This document shows positions 8,189-16,781 of a stretch of DNA of 64,000 bases, one piece after another. This DNA is from Tumebacillus sp. BK434. Its GTDB lineage: Bacteria; Bacillota; Bacilli; Tumebacillales; Tumebacillaceae. Positions within the stretch are counted from its first letter, which is position 1; each line of letters opens with the position of its first letter. The stretch covers positions 425,715-489,714 of the forward strand of contig NZ_SLXS01000004.1 in NCBI RefSeq assembly GCF_004340785.1, given 5' to 3'. The position numbers were made by a program, and so were the translations under genes. The notes below the pieces were generated by a model that saw nothing but the letters and a program-made list of their open reading frames with translations, was not told the origin of the DNA and did no database searches.

Positions 8189-8938
8189 GTGGCATTGATC
8201 GTACAGAAATTTGGTGGCACCTCGCTTGCCGGGCCGGAGCAGATCCGGCAGGCAGCCTGTCGCGTGCAGGAGACGGTGCGCAACGGCTATGAAGCGGTCG
8301 TTGTGGTCTCGGCGATGGGACATACGACAGATCAACTCCTCGGGCTGGCCGGGCAATTGACCGATCAGCCTTGTCGCCGCGAGCTCGACATGCTGCTGGT
8401 GACCGGGGAGCAGGTCTCGGCAGCCTTGCTCGCCTTGGCCTTGCAAGCGCTCGGCGTGCCCAGCGTGTCCCTGAACGGTGCGATGGCGGGGATTCGCACC
8501 GAAGACTTGCACGGGGAGGCGCAGATTCTGAGCATCGACCCGCTCCGCATCCGGGCGGAGCTGCAGGCCGGCCGGGTGGTGATCGTGACCGGATTTCAAG
8601 GCGTGAACCCGGCCGGCGACCCGACGACGCTCGGGCGCGGCGGTTCGGACACTTCTGCGGTGGCGCTGGCGGCCGCCTTGAAGGCGGAGCTGTGTGAGAT
8701 CTGCACCGATGTGGATGGGGTCTACACCGCCGATCCTAACGTCGTGCCGACCGCCCGCATGATCGATCGCCTGAGCTATGAAGAGATGCTGGAGCTGGCG
8801 ACCGGCGGCGCGGTGGTGCTCCATCCCCGGGCGGTGGAGACGGCGAAAGCGAATCGGGTGCCGGTCACGGTGCGCTCCTCGTTCCATGCCGGAGCGGGCA
8901 CATGGATCGGTGAAACAAAGGAGGAAGCGGGACGATGA
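8189..8938 (+). CDS. aspartate kinase, catalytic domain only (no ACT domains)
   Basis: 249 residues, against about 400-450 for usual aspartokinases. It keeps the whole amino-acid-kinase domain: VQKFGGTS (K7), VSAMGHTTDQL, VTGEQVSAALLA, LGRGGSDTSAVALAAAL (148-164) and CTDVDGVYTADPN. It then ends where the linker to the ACT repeats would begin (RSSFHAGAGTWIGE). Close paralogue of lysC 300 bases upstream. The GTG at 8189 aligns with the lysC start and has GGAG 10 bases upstream; the frame extends further up into the terminator but lacks a credible start there. Its stop overlaps the metX start by 4 bases (ATGA), so it is translationally coupled. Without ACT domains it should be insensitive to amino-acid feedback and controlled by the S box. 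Confidence 0.88.
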   Translation: MALIVQKFGGTSLAGPEQIRQAACRVQETVRNGYEAVVVVSAMGHTTDQLLGLAGQLTDQPCRRELDMLLVTGEQVSAALLALALQALGVPSVSLNGAMAGIRTEDLHGEAQILSIDPLRIRAELQAGRVVIVTGFQGVNPAGDPTTLGRGGSDTSAVALAAALKAELCEICTDVDGVYTADPNVVPTARMIDRLSYEEMLELATGGAVVLHPRAVETAKANRVPVTVRSSFHAGAGTWIGETKEEAGR

Positions 8939-9924
8939 GCGTGCTGCAGATTGGCGCAGTGGAATTGGAAAGCGGGGCGGTGCTGCCCGATGTGGAGATC
9001 GCGTATGCGGCGTACGGTACGCTTAACGAACGCGGCGACAATGCGATTCTCGTCTGCCACGCCTTGACCGGAGATGCGCAGGCCGACCAGTGGTGGGCGC
9101 CGCTGATCGGACCGGGGAAGGTCTTGGACATCAATCGGTATTATGTGGTCTGTTCGAACGTGCTCGGCGGCTGTGCAGGCTCGACCGGGCCCAAGACGCG
9201 CCCGGCGTTCCCGACGGTGACCATCCGCGACATGGTCGCGGCGCAGAAGCGCTTGCTGGAGCAGCTCGGCGTGCGTTGCCTGCAGTTGGTGCTCGGCGGC
9301 TCGATGGGCGGGTTGCAGGCGATCGAATGGGCGGTCAGCGATCCGAAGTTCGTGCGCCGCTGTGCCCCGATCGCGGCGTCTGCAAAGCTCTCGGCGCTGG
9401 CGATCGCTTACAACCACGTCATGCGTGAAGCGATCCTGATCGGCGGCCCGGCCGGCTTTGCCCTGGCCCGCAAGATTGGCATGATCACCTACCGTTCCTT
9501 TGACCTGTTCGAAGCGCGCTTCGGGCGCGAGGTGAAACATCCGCAAGCGCCGCTTGGCGAGACGGTGTTTCAGATCGAAAGCTATCTCGAACACATGGGG
9601 CAAAAGCTGCTCGGGCGTTTTGATGCAAGCTCCTACCTTTGCCTGCTCCAAGCGATGAACCTGCACGACATCGGACGCGGGCGGGGCGGAGAGATCGAAG
9701 CGCTGAAGCGGATCGAAGCGGATGTGCTGTGGGTCGGGATCGACACCGACCACCTCTATCCGCCGCAGGAGCAGAGGTCTTGGGCGAGACGCCTGGCCAG
9801 ACTGGGCAAAAACGTCACCTATCGCGAGCTGTACTCGGAGTACGGACACGACGCCTTTTTGGTGGAAGGCGAGCAGTTGAGCGCGCTGATCGAAGAATTC
9901 TTGGCGGAAACGGGAGGGAATTGA
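8935..9924 (+). CDS. metX: homoserine O-acetyltransferase
   Basis: 329 residues, alpha/beta hydrolase fold. HALTGDAQADQWW near the N-terminus, LGGCAGSTGP oxyanion region, nucleophile elbow LGGSMGG, Asp in GIDTDHLYPP, and catalytic His in YGHDAFLVE. Transfers acetyl (or succinyl in some family members) from acyl-CoA to homoserine for methionine synthesis. Specificity cannot be settled from the motifs I can place, though the LGGCAGSTGP form is usual for MetX acetyltransferases. Starts inside the stop codon of the ACT-less aspartokinase and is followed one base later by hom. Confidence 0.93.
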   Translation: MSVLQIGAVELESGAVLPDVEIAYAAYGTLNERGDNAILVCHALTGDAQADQWWAPLIGPGKVLDINRYYVVCSNVLGGCAGSTGPKTRPAFPTVTIRDMVAAQKRLLEQLGVRCLQLVLGGSMGGLQAIEWAVSDPKFVRRCAPIAASAKLSALAIAYNHVMREAILIGGPAGFALARKIGMITYRSFDLFEARFGREVKHPQAPLGETVFQIESYLEHMGQKLLGRFDASSYLCLLQAMNLHDIGRGRGGEIEALKRIEADVLWVGIDTDHLYPPQEQRSWARRLARLGKNVTYRELYSEYGHDAFLVEGEQLSALIEEFLAETGGN

Positions 9925-9925
9925 C

Positions 9926-11272
9926 ATGAAAAAACAGGTAAAAGTAGGTTTGCTGGGACTGGGCACGGTAGGCGGCGGGGTGTATAAGACTTTGCTGAAA
10001 AACAGAGTGACGATCCTCGAGCGCACCGGCTGTGCCGTGGAAGTGGTCAACGTCCTCGTCCGCGACCGTGAGAAGGAGCGCGGCTTTGTGATCGATGACA
10101 AGGTGCTGTGTTTGGAGCCGCAGGAGCTGCTCGGCGATGAGCAGATCGACATTTATATTGAAGTGATCGGCGGCATCCATCCCGCCAAAGAGATCATCGA
10201 AGCCGCCTTGACCAGTAAGCGCCATGTGATCACCGCCAACAAAGAGCTGATGGCCAAACACGGCGCACAGCTGCTGCGATTGGCTGAGCAAAACGGCGTC
10301 CATTTGCTGTTCGAAGCGAGCGTCGCCGGAGGCATTCCGGTCATTCATATGCTGCAAGGCTACCTGACTGCCAACCGCGTGCATGAGATCTCCGGCATCT
10401 TGAACGGCACGAGCAACTACATTCTGACCGAGATGACGAAGACGGGGCGCAGCTTCCCCGAGGTGCTGGCCGAAGCGCAGGCGCTCGGCTATGCGGAAGC
10501 CGACCCGACCTCCGACGTCGAAGGATATGACGCCGCCTACAAGTTGGCGATCCTGACCAACCTCGCCTACGACGCCTGTGTCGAGGTCGAGGCGATCGAC
10601 CGCCAGGGCATTTCGGCGATCTCCGGTCACGACCTGCTGCTCGCCGAGCGGATGGGCTATGCGGTCAAGCTGATCGGCCATGTGCAAGAGCAGGACGGGG
10701 CGGTGCAATTGTCGGTCAAACCGCGCTTGCTGCCGTCCGCTCATCCGCTGGCCCGCGTAGGCGATGTGTTCAACGCTGTCACCTTGCGCGCCGATGTCGT
10801 CGGCGACCTGACCCTGATCGGCCGCGGGGCGGGCGAGCTTCCCACGGCGAGCGCGGTGATCGAAGACCTGACCGCCCTGCTCACCCAAGGAGACACCATC
10901 CGCCGCCCGAGCTGGAAGCGCCCGCTGGCCGCAGCCGCGAAACGCCCGGAGCAGACCGGCTGCTACTTTCTGTCCCTGACTTCCTGTCCCGAGCAGGCAC
11001 AGGAGCTGGCTCTGGCTGTGCAGCGCGCGGTCGAGTCGGCGGGCGGTCTGGTCGCCGACTACCGCACGGCCGTTGCAGCCGATGGCCTGCACCATGCGTG
11101 GCTGTTAGGGGGAGTTACGGAAGAGCAAGTGCACCGTACGGTCGAATATAGCTCGCAAATCGTCGCTGAGCCGCTGTCGACGCTTCTTTTGAACGTTGAA
11201 GGGGAAATCAAGACAGGTGTAAAATGGGAGGCAGAAGCTTCGGGATACGAAACGAACGCCCGTTATGCGTAA
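9926..11272 (+). CDS. hom: homoserine dehydrogenase with ACT domain
   Basis: 448 residues. N-terminal NAD(P)-binding GLLGLGTVGGGVYKTL, substrate domain with LNGTSNYILTEM, ADPTSDVEGYDAAYKLAIL and LIGRGAGELPTASAVIEDL, and a C-terminal ~100-residue ACT domain (GCYFLSLTSCPEQAQE..). Reduces aspartate semialdehyde to homoserine. Only one base separates it from metX. Placing hom under S-box control ties homoserine supply to methionine demand here. No threonine genes (thrB/thrC) are in the window. The following 277-base gap holds the sdh promoter. Confidence 0.95.
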   Translation: MKKQVKVGLLGLGTVGGGVYKTLLKNRVTILERTGCAVEVVNVLVRDREKERGFVIDDKVLCLEPQELLGDEQIDIYIEVIGGIHPAKEIIEAALTSKRHVITANKELMAKHGAQLLRLAEQNGVHLLFEASVAGGIPVIHMLQGYLTANRVHEISGILNGTSNYILTEMTKTGRSFPEVLAEAQALGYAEADPTSDVEGYDAAYKLAILTNLAYDACVEVEAIDRQGISAISGHDLLLAERMGYAVKLIGHVQEQDGAVQLSVKPRLLPSAHPLARVGDVFNAVTLRADVVGDLTLIGRGAGELPTASAVIEDLTALLTQGDTIRRPSWKRPLAAAAKRPEQTGCYFLSLTSCPEQAQELALAVQRAVESAGGLVADYRTAVAADGLHHAWLLGGVTEEQVHRTVEYSSQIVAEPLSTLLLNVEGEIKTGVKWEAEASGYETNARYA

Positions 11273-11347
11273 AAGCCGGCCGAATCGCGCAATCTGAATA
11301 GGTGAGAGTTGACAACTGCGTAGGAACTTGTCGCATTTGACAGTTTC

Positions 11348-11377
11348 TTGACATTACTTCTACTAAAACAGTACAAT
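11348..11377 (+). promoter_or_regulatory. sigma-A promoter of sdhCAB
   Basis: TTGACA, 18 bases, TACAAT, 170 bases before sdhC. The long leader also contains a small TGTGAA/TTCACA hairpin (11507-11526) whose role is unknown. Confidence 0.72.
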
Positions 11378-11549
11378 TTATGTTGCGTTGATTCGGCCGC
11401 CCGAGCCCCTCCGGGTCATGGACGGGACGGTCAAAGGAAGCAAAGGGGGGCGCCTTATCGCATCGTCATAAGGGGAGTACGGAGAGAAAAGAGAAAACAC
11501 CGACTGTGAATTCGTTCGTTCACAGGTATCTTGGAAGGAGGATCGACAA

Positions 11550-12170
11550 GTGGCCAACAAACAAGTTAGCCGAGAGTTCTTATTTCGCCGCTTGCACTCG
11601 TTGCTCGGCGTCATTCCGGTCACATTGTTCCTGGTGATGCACCTGACCATCAACTCGTTCGCCACGAAAGGCGAGCAGGCATTTAACGACAAGGTGGGCG
11701 TGCTCGAGACCATGCCGTTTTTGCCGTTTATTGAATTCGTTTTCATTTTCCTGCCGTTGATCTATCACGGCGTCTATGGCATGTATGTCGCATATACTTC
11801 GGGCTACAACGCGAACAAGTATTCCTGGGGCCGCAACCTCATGTTTGTCTTGCAGCGCACGTCCGGCGTATTCACTTTTATCTTTGTGATCTGGCATCTG
11901 TGGACGACCCGCTTCTCAGGCGATGCTCCGTCCTTTGACATGGTCGTGCAGATCGTGAGCTCCCCGGTCGGGTTCTGGTTCATGATCATCGGCACGATCG
12001 CAGCAGTGTTCCACTTGGCAAACGGCCTGTGGGGCTTCTTCATCCACTGGGGCGTCACGGTCGGCCCGCGCGCGCAACGCGTCTCCGCGTATGTGCTGAT
12101 GGGTCTGTTCATCGTGCTGTCCGCAGTCGGCACATCTGCTCTGATCGCTTTCCGCGACGCAGTAGCGTAA
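11550..12170 (+). CDS. sdhC: succinate dehydrogenase cytochrome b558 subunit
   Basis: 206 residues with five predicted membrane helices, as in the single-anchor B. subtilis-type di-heme cytochrome b558. Candidate heme-ligand histidines lie in LFLVMHLTINSF, LPLIYHGVYGMY, FVIWHLWTTRF and FHLANGLWGFFIHWG. Anchors SdhAB to the membrane and passes electrons to menaquinone. GTG start with GGAAGGAGG 9 bases upstream. First gene of sdhCAB. Confidence 0.94.
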   Translation: MANKQVSREFLFRRLHSLLGVIPVTLFLVMHLTINSFATKGEQAFNDKVGVLETMPFLPFIEFVFIFLPLIYHGVYGMYVAYTSGYNANKYSWGRNLMFVLQRTSGVFTFIFVIWHLWTTRFSGDAPSFDMVVQIVSSPVGFWFMIIGTIAAVFHLANGLWGFFIHWGVTVGPRAQRVSAYVLMGLFIVLSAVGTSALIAFRDAVA

Positions 12171-12193
12171 GTTAGCCTAAGGGAGGAAACGCA

Positions 12194-13942
12194 ATGAGCA
12201 ACCAACGTGTTGTGATCGTCGGCGGCGGCCTTGCGGGCCTGATGGCGACCATCAAGGTTTGCGAAGCCGGGATTCCGGTCGATCTGTTCTCGTTAGTACC
12301 AGTAAAACGTTCTCACTCCGTGTGTGCCCAAGGCGGCATCAACGGCGCGGTCAACACCAAAGGTGAAGGCGACTCGCCGTGGGAACACTTTGACGATACC
12401 GTCTACGGCGGCGACTTCCTCGCGAACCAGCCTCCGGTCAAGGCGATGTGCGATGCGGCACCGGGCATCATCCACCTGATGGACCGCATGGGCGTCATGT
12501 TCAACCGCACACCGGAAGGTCTGCTCGACTTCCGCCGCTTCGGCGGCACCAAGCATCACCGCACCGCATTCGCAGGCGCAACCACCGGCCAGCAGCTGCT
12601 CTACGCGCTCGACGAGCAGGTGCGCCGCTTCGAGTCCCAAGGCCTCGTGCAGAAGTACGAAGGCTGGGAGTTCGTGCAGGCGATCCTCGATGAGGAAGGC
12701 ACTTGCCGCGGCATCGTGGCACAAGACCTGCGCTCGATGGAGATGCACTCCTTCACGGGTGACGCTGTCATCCTCGCGACCGGCGGCCCGGGCCTCGTGT
12801 TCGGCCGTTCCACCAACTCGATCATCAACACCGGCACCGCAGCATCCGCTGTGTACCAGCAAGGTGTAAAATACGCCAACGGTGAGTTCATCCAGATCCA
12901 CCCGACCGCGATCCCGGGCGACGACAAGCTGCGCCTGATGTCCGAGTCGGCGCGCGGCGAAGGCGGCCGCGTCTGGACGTACAAAGACGGCAAACCGTGG
13001 TACTTCCTCGAAGAAAAGTACCCGGCATACGGCAACCTCGTGCCGCGTGACATCGCGACCCGCGAGATCTTCCATGTCTGCGTCGACCTTGGCCTCGGCA
13101 TCGACGGCGAAAATATGGTCTACCTCGACGTTTCGCACATTCCGAAAGAAATGCTCGACGTAAAGCTTGGCGGTATCATGGAGATCTACGAAAAGTTTGC
13201 CGGTGACGACCCGCGCAAAGTTCCGATGAAGATCTTCCCGGCCGTTCACTACTCGATGGGCGGCATGTGGGTCGATTACGACCAGATGACGAACATCCCG
13301 GGCCTGTTCGCAGCCGGCGAGTGTGAATACCAGTACCACGGTGCGAACCGCCTCGGCGCTAACTCCCTGCTCTCCGCGATCTACGGCGGCATGGTGACCG
13401 GCCCGAACGCAGTCCGCTACATCAAAGGCCTGAAGAAGTCTTCTGCTGACGTCAACAAGTCGATCTTCGAGACGGCTGCGAAGAAGCAGGAGCAAAAATA
13501 CGAATCGATCCTCAAGATGGAAGGCACCGAGAACCCGTATGCGCTGCATCGCGAACTCGGCCAGTGGATGACCGACAACGTAACTGTTGTTCGTCACAAC
13601 GACCGTCTGAAGAAGACCGACGAGAAGATCCAAGAGCTGATGGAGCGCTGGCACAAGATCGGCATGGCCGACAAGTCCCGCTGGGAGAACATGATGGCAC
13701 CGTTCACCCGCCAGCTCTGGAACATGCTCGAACTGGCCCGCGTGATGACTGTCGGCGCCCTGATGCGCGACGAGTCCCGCGGCGCGCACTACAAGCCGGA
13801 GTTCCCGGACCGCAATGACGAGAAATTCCTCAAGTCCACCATTGCGACCTGGACGCCGAACGGCCCGGAAATCTCGTACGAAGACATCGACGTATCGCTG
13901 ATTCCGCCGCGTCTGCGCAACTACGCAGTCGATAAGAACTAA
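12194..13942 (+). CDS. sdhA: succinate dehydrogenase flavoprotein subunit
   Basis: 582 residues. N-terminal FAD-binding VVIVGGGLAGLMATIK, HSVCAQGGINGAVNTKGEGDSP around the covalent-FAD His region, GGTKHHRTAFAGATTGQQ, substrate motif HPTAIPG and SESARGEGGRVW, and HGANRLGANSLLSAIYGG. Oxidises succinate to fumarate in the TCA cycle. 23 bases after sdhC and 26 before sdhB. The sequence avoids rare codons more strictly than its neighbours, fitting high expression. Confidence 0.97.
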   Translation: MSNQRVVIVGGGLAGLMATIKVCEAGIPVDLFSLVPVKRSHSVCAQGGINGAVNTKGEGDSPWEHFDDTVYGGDFLANQPPVKAMCDAAPGIIHLMDRMGVMFNRTPEGLLDFRRFGGTKHHRTAFAGATTGQQLLYALDEQVRRFESQGLVQKYEGWEFVQAILDEEGTCRGIVAQDLRSMEMHSFTGDAVILATGGPGLVFGRSTNSIINTGTAASAVYQQGVKYANGEFIQIHPTAIPGDDKLRLMSESARGEGGRVWTYKDGKPWYFLEEKYPAYGNLVPRDIATREIFHVCVDLGLGIDGENMVYLDVSHIPKEMLDVKLGGIMEIYEKFAGDDPRKVPMKIFPAVHYSMGGMWVDYDQMTNIPGLFAAGECEYQYHGANRLGANSLLSAIYGGMVTGPNAVRYIKGLKKSSADVNKSIFETAAKKQEQKYESILKMEGTENPYALHRELGQWMTDNVTVVRHNDRLKKTDEKIQELMERWHKIGMADKSRWENMMAPFTRQLWNMLELARVMTVGALMRDESRGAHYKPEFPDRNDEKFLKSTIATWTPNGPEISYEDIDVSLIPPRLRNYAVDKN

Positions 13943-13968
13943 TACTGCGACGAAAGGGGGAGACTCGC

Positions 13969-14718
13969 ATGAGCCAAAAAGAAATTCAAGTCATCATCGA
14001 ACGTCAAGACCGTGCGGACAGCCAGCCGTATACGCAGGAATTCCGCATACCGTACCGTCCGAACATGAACGTGATCGCAATCCTGATGGAGATCCAGCGC
14101 AACCCGGTCGACACGAACGGGAAGCAGTCCGCACCGGTCGCTTGGGAATCGAACTGTCTGGAAGAAATCTGCGGCGCGTGCATGATGGTCATCAACGGCA
14201 AGCCGCGGCAAGCGTGCTCGGCGCTGGTCGACCAGCTCGAGCAGCCGATCCGCCTGAAGCCGGCGCGCACGTTCCCGGTCGTCCGCGACCTCGTCATCGA
14301 CAGAAGCCGCATGTTCAAAGCCCTGCAGAAAGTCAAAGCATGGGTGCCGATCGACGGCACGTATGACCTGGGTCCGGGTCCGCGCATGGCGGAACGCGAC
14401 CGCCAATGGGCGTACGAGCTGTCCAAGTGCTTCACTTGCGGCGCGTGCGTCGAGGCGTGTCCGAACGTCAACGAGCGCACCTCGTTCATCGGTCCGTTTG
14501 CCATTTCGCAGGTTCGCCTGTTCAATACGCATCCGACCGGCGAAATGCACAAGGAAGACCGTCTGGAAGCTCTGATGGGCACCGGCGGCATTCACGAGTG
14601 CGGCAACTCGCAAAACTGCGTGCAGGTGTGCCCGAAAGGCATTCCACTGACCACGTCGATCGCTGCGATGAACGGGGCGGTCAACCGCCACGCCATCTCG
14701 TCTTGGCTGAAGCGCTAA
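13969..14718 (+). CDS. sdhB: succinate dehydrogenase iron-sulfur subunit
   Basis: 249 residues. [2Fe-2S] ferredoxin-like domain (CLEEICGACMMVINGKPRQAC) and a C-terminal domain with CFTCGACVEACPN and CGNSQNCVQVCPKG for the [4Fe-4S] and [3Fe-4S] clusters. Carries electrons from the flavin of SdhA to the heme/quinone site in SdhC. AAAGGGGGAG precedes the ATG. Terminator follows at 14731. Confidence 0.97.
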   Translation: MSQKEIQVIIERQDRADSQPYTQEFRIPYRPNMNVIAILMEIQRNPVDTNGKQSAPVAWESNCLEEICGACMMVINGKPRQACSALVDQLEQPIRLKPARTFPVVRDLVIDRSRMFKALQKVKAWVPIDGTYDLGPGPRMAERDRQWAYELSKCFTCGACVEACPNVNERTSFIGPFAISQVRLFNTHPTGEMHKEDRLEALMGTGGIHECGNSQNCVQVCPKGIPLTTSIAAMNGAVNRHAISSWLKR

Positions 14719-14730
14719 ACCATGCGGTAA

Positions 14731-14757
14731 GACCACCCTCCGGGGTGGTCTTTTTTT
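14731..14757 (+). terminator. intrinsic terminator of sdhCAB
   Basis: GACCACCC / GGGTGGTC stem with a short loop followed by TTTTTTT. Confidence 0.9.
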
Positions 14758-14777
14758 GTCGTTAAAGAAGTCAGGGA

Positions 14778-14806
14778 TTGTCGAAAGGGGTCTAACAGTT
14801 TATAAT
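14778..14806 (+). promoter_or_regulatory. promoter upstream of cheX-like gene
   Basis: TTGTCG, 17 bases, TATAAT, about 80 bases before the start codon of the CheX-like gene. Confidence 0.6.
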
Positions 14807-14884
14807 AGTAAAAATTAGAGAATTTAAAATTCGGAGCTGAAAGCCAGTACGACATAGCCCACCATATAAAGGGGAGATTGTTTC

Positions 14885-15343
14885 ATGCATGGACAGATCA
14901 TTGTGCCTTTTCTGGAATCTGCACAGCAGGTCTTGCAAATGATGACCACTGTTGCGCTGACGCCGGGAACGGTCGCGACCGCAGCCCCGGACCTGCATAC
15001 CCATCACGTCTGGATTCGCATCGACTTAAAAGGCGATGTCGATGGACAAGTCGCTTTCGGTTTGGCGCCGGAGATGGCGCTGAAGATCGCTTCGGCGATG
15101 ATGGGCGGCTTTGAATTGAGCCAATTTGACGAGATGAGCCAAAGCGCCGTCGCGGAACTGGCGAACATGATCAGCGGCAATGCCTGCATGCAGCTCTCCA
15201 ACAACGGCATGGCGATCGACATCACCCCGCCGCAGGTGCAGATGGGCGAAACGCTTGTGCAGCCGATGCAGGAGATCGCCTATATGGTGCCTCTGGAACT
15301 GCAAGAACTGGGCATTTTAGAAATCAAATTATTGATCGCATAG
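14885..15343 (+). CDS. CheX/CheC-family protein
   Basis: 152 residues. The C-terminal half has the family helix FDEMSQSAVAELANMISGNACMQLSNNG, matching the conserved E..N...N signature of CheC/CheX/FliY phosphatases that dephosphorylate CheY-P. The preceding GDVDGQVAFGLAPEMALKIASAMMG is the strand-helix of the same fold. It stands alone between sdhB and gerE with its own promoter and terminal signals; no chemotaxis genes are nearby, so the partner may be another response regulator. CheX is the best match by length. Confidence 0.75.
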   Translation: MHGQIIVPFLESAQQVLQMMTTVALTPGTVATAAPDLHTHHVWIRIDLKGDVDGQVAFGLAPEMALKIASAMMGGFELSQFDEMSQSAVAELANMISGNACMQLSNNGMAIDITPPQVQMGETLVQPMQEIAYMVPLELQELGILEIKLLIA

Positions 15344-15358
15344 CGTGCGGTTTGTTTC

Positions 15359-15386
15359 ACCAAACCGCCCTGATTTGTATAGGATA
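15359..15386 (+). promoter_or_regulatory. possible sigma-K promoter of gerE
   Basis: AC, 17 bases, TATAGGATA, one mismatch from the sigma-K -10 pattern CATAnnnTA, 100 bases before gerE. In B. subtilis gerE is sigma-K dependent. Weak pattern, so tentative. A GCGGTTTG/CAAACCGC hairpin (15347-15368) without a T-run overlaps it. Confidence 0.35.
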
Positions 15387-15485
15387 GTTCGAGACACTGC
15401 ACCAACCTCTGATCGGGCTGGGAACAGCACCGAACCCAACATCCCTGGACCTTGTATTCATGACCCGAGCAAGGAGGGATCGAGA

Positions 15486-15713
15486 GTGACAGCGGGCAAG
15501 GACGCACGAGGAAAATCCCTACTTACCACCCGTGAGCGTGAAGTATTTGAACTGCTGGTACAGGACAAAACAACAAAAGACATCGCAGAGAAGCTGTTTA
15601 TCAGCGAGAAGACGGTACGCAACCACATCTCCAACGTGATGAAAAAGCTCAACGTCAAAGGTCGTTCGCAAGCGGTGGTTGAGTTGGTACGACTCGGAGA
15701 ACTGCAAATCTGA
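15486..15713 (+). CDS. gerE: GerE, LuxR-type late-sporulation transcription regulator
   Basis: 75 residues, the size of B. subtilis GerE (74): just a LuxR helix-turn-helix, LTTREREVFELLVQDKTTKDIAEKLFISEKTVRNHISNVMKKLNV. Regulates sigma-K-dependent coat genes in the mother cell. GTG start with AAGGAGG seven bases upstream; the longer open frame has no credible start. The gene order gerE ... ysmB-racE-gerM-rph supports orthology. Terminated by the hairpin at 15741. Confidence 0.93.
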   Translation: MTAGKDARGKSLLTTREREVFELLVQDKTTKDIAEKLFISEKTVRNHISNVMKKLNVKGRSQAVVELVRLGELQI

Positions 15714-15740
15714 CGCTCTCCTGCATGATTTTATTTTGAC

Positions 15741-15770
15741 GCCCTGCTCGGTGGCTTGAGCAGGGTTTTT
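15741..15770 (+). terminator. intrinsic terminator of gerE
   Basis: CCCTGCTC / GAGCAGGG stem followed by TTTTTC. Confidence 0.88.
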
Positions 15771-15786
15771 CTTTAGGAGGTAAGAC

Positions 15787-16356
15787 ATGAGCAAATTGTA
15801 CGTCGTGCGCCACGCGCAAGTAGAAATTGACCCGAAAGTCCCGGCTCATCTGTGGCAACTGTCCTCAGCAGGAGTACATTCGACCCGGGAGTTGGCAGCC
15901 CGCGAGTCATGGGCGAAGGTGCGGACGATCTGGCACTCGCCGGAGCCGAAAGCGGTCGGCACCGCCCGCGTGATCGCCGAACAAGCCGGGCTGGTGATGA
16001 AAGAGCATGCCGGCCTGCACGAGCTGGCGTTCGATGCTGGTTATCTGAGCCAAGAGGAATTTCAGTCGCGGGTCGGGGCTTATTTTCAAGGTGGGACAGC
16101 AGACCCCGCGTTCGAACCTTATCACGAGGCAGAAGCGCGCATCGCGCATGCGGTGCAGGACATCGTGGCCAGGTCGAACGGGCAGGACACGGCGATCGTC
16201 TCACATGGGCGGATCTTGACGGTGCTGTACTCCCGGTTGCTCGGGCGGCGGCTGGGACCAAAGGACTGGCGGTCGATCCAATTGCCCGATCTGTCGGTGA
16301 TCGACACAACGACTTGGAACGTGGAGCGGGGGTTCTTATGCAGCGATTCACATTGA
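15787..16356 (+). CDS. histidine phosphatase superfamily protein
   Basis: 189 residues. N-terminal YVVRHAQVE is the RHG motif in its RHA form (phospho-His H9), and the second His is in IVSHGRILTVLYSRLLGRR. The family includes phosphoglycerate mutases and small-molecule phosphatases; the substrate cannot be deduced. TTTAGGAGG ribosome site. The 3' end overlaps the NUDIX gene by 19 bases, so the two are probably co-translated and may act in one clean-up pathway (inference). Confidence 0.82.
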   Translation: MSKLYVVRHAQVEIDPKVPAHLWQLSSAGVHSTRELAARESWAKVRTIWHSPEPKAVGTARVIAEQAGLVMKEHAGLHELAFDAGYLSQEEFQSRVGAYFQGGTADPAFEPYHEAEARIAHAVQDIVARSNGQDTAIVSHGRILTVLYSRLLGRRLGPKDWRSIQLPDLSVIDTTTWNVERGFLCSDSH

Positions 16357-16778
16357 TTCCGGCGGTACATATCTTTTTCGTGCGCGAGGGGGAAGTGCTG
16401 CTGTTGCGTCGGGCCAACACCGGCTACGAAGACGGCAACTACAGCGTGGTGGCAGGGCATATCGACGGCAAGGAAGAGGTCAGGCAGGCGGCGATCCGCG
16501 AGGCGCGGGAAGAAGCGGGCGTGGAGATCGTGCCCGAGGACGTGCAGGTGGTCGGCGTGATGCACCGGCTGTCCAATGACGAGCGGGTCGACTTTTTTGT
16601 GGCGGTAGAACGCTGGACGGGTCAGATTCGCAACATGGAGCCCGACAAGTGCGACGACCTGCGCTGGTTTGCATGGGACGACTTGCCGGACAATATCATT
16701 CCATATGTGCGAAGAGCCTTGCAGAATTACCGGCAGGGCAACTGGTTTGACAGCGTGGGATTCGACCGGGAGGAATGA
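16338..16778 (+). CDS. NUDIX hydrolase
   Basis: 146 residues. Complete Nudix box GHIDGKEEVRQAAIREAREE-AG (Gx5Ex7REUxEExGU) around residues 42-64, preceded by LIPAVHIFFVREGEVLLLRRANTGYEDG. Hydrolyses a nucleoside diphosphate linked to another moiety; the substrate is unknown. ATG at 16338 has a GGGGG site and lies within the end of the phosphatase gene; the longer open frame upstream is out of frame with that gene and not coding. Four bases separate it from the following hydrolase gene. Confidence 0.88.
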   Translation: MQRFTLIPAVHIFFVREGEVLLLRRANTGYEDGNYSVVAGHIDGKEEVRQAAIREAREEAGVEIVPEDVQVVGVMHRLSNDERVDFFVAVERWTGQIRNMEPDKCDDLRWFAWDDLPDNIIPYVRRALQNYRQGNWFDSVGFDREE

Positions 16779-16781
16779 TCG

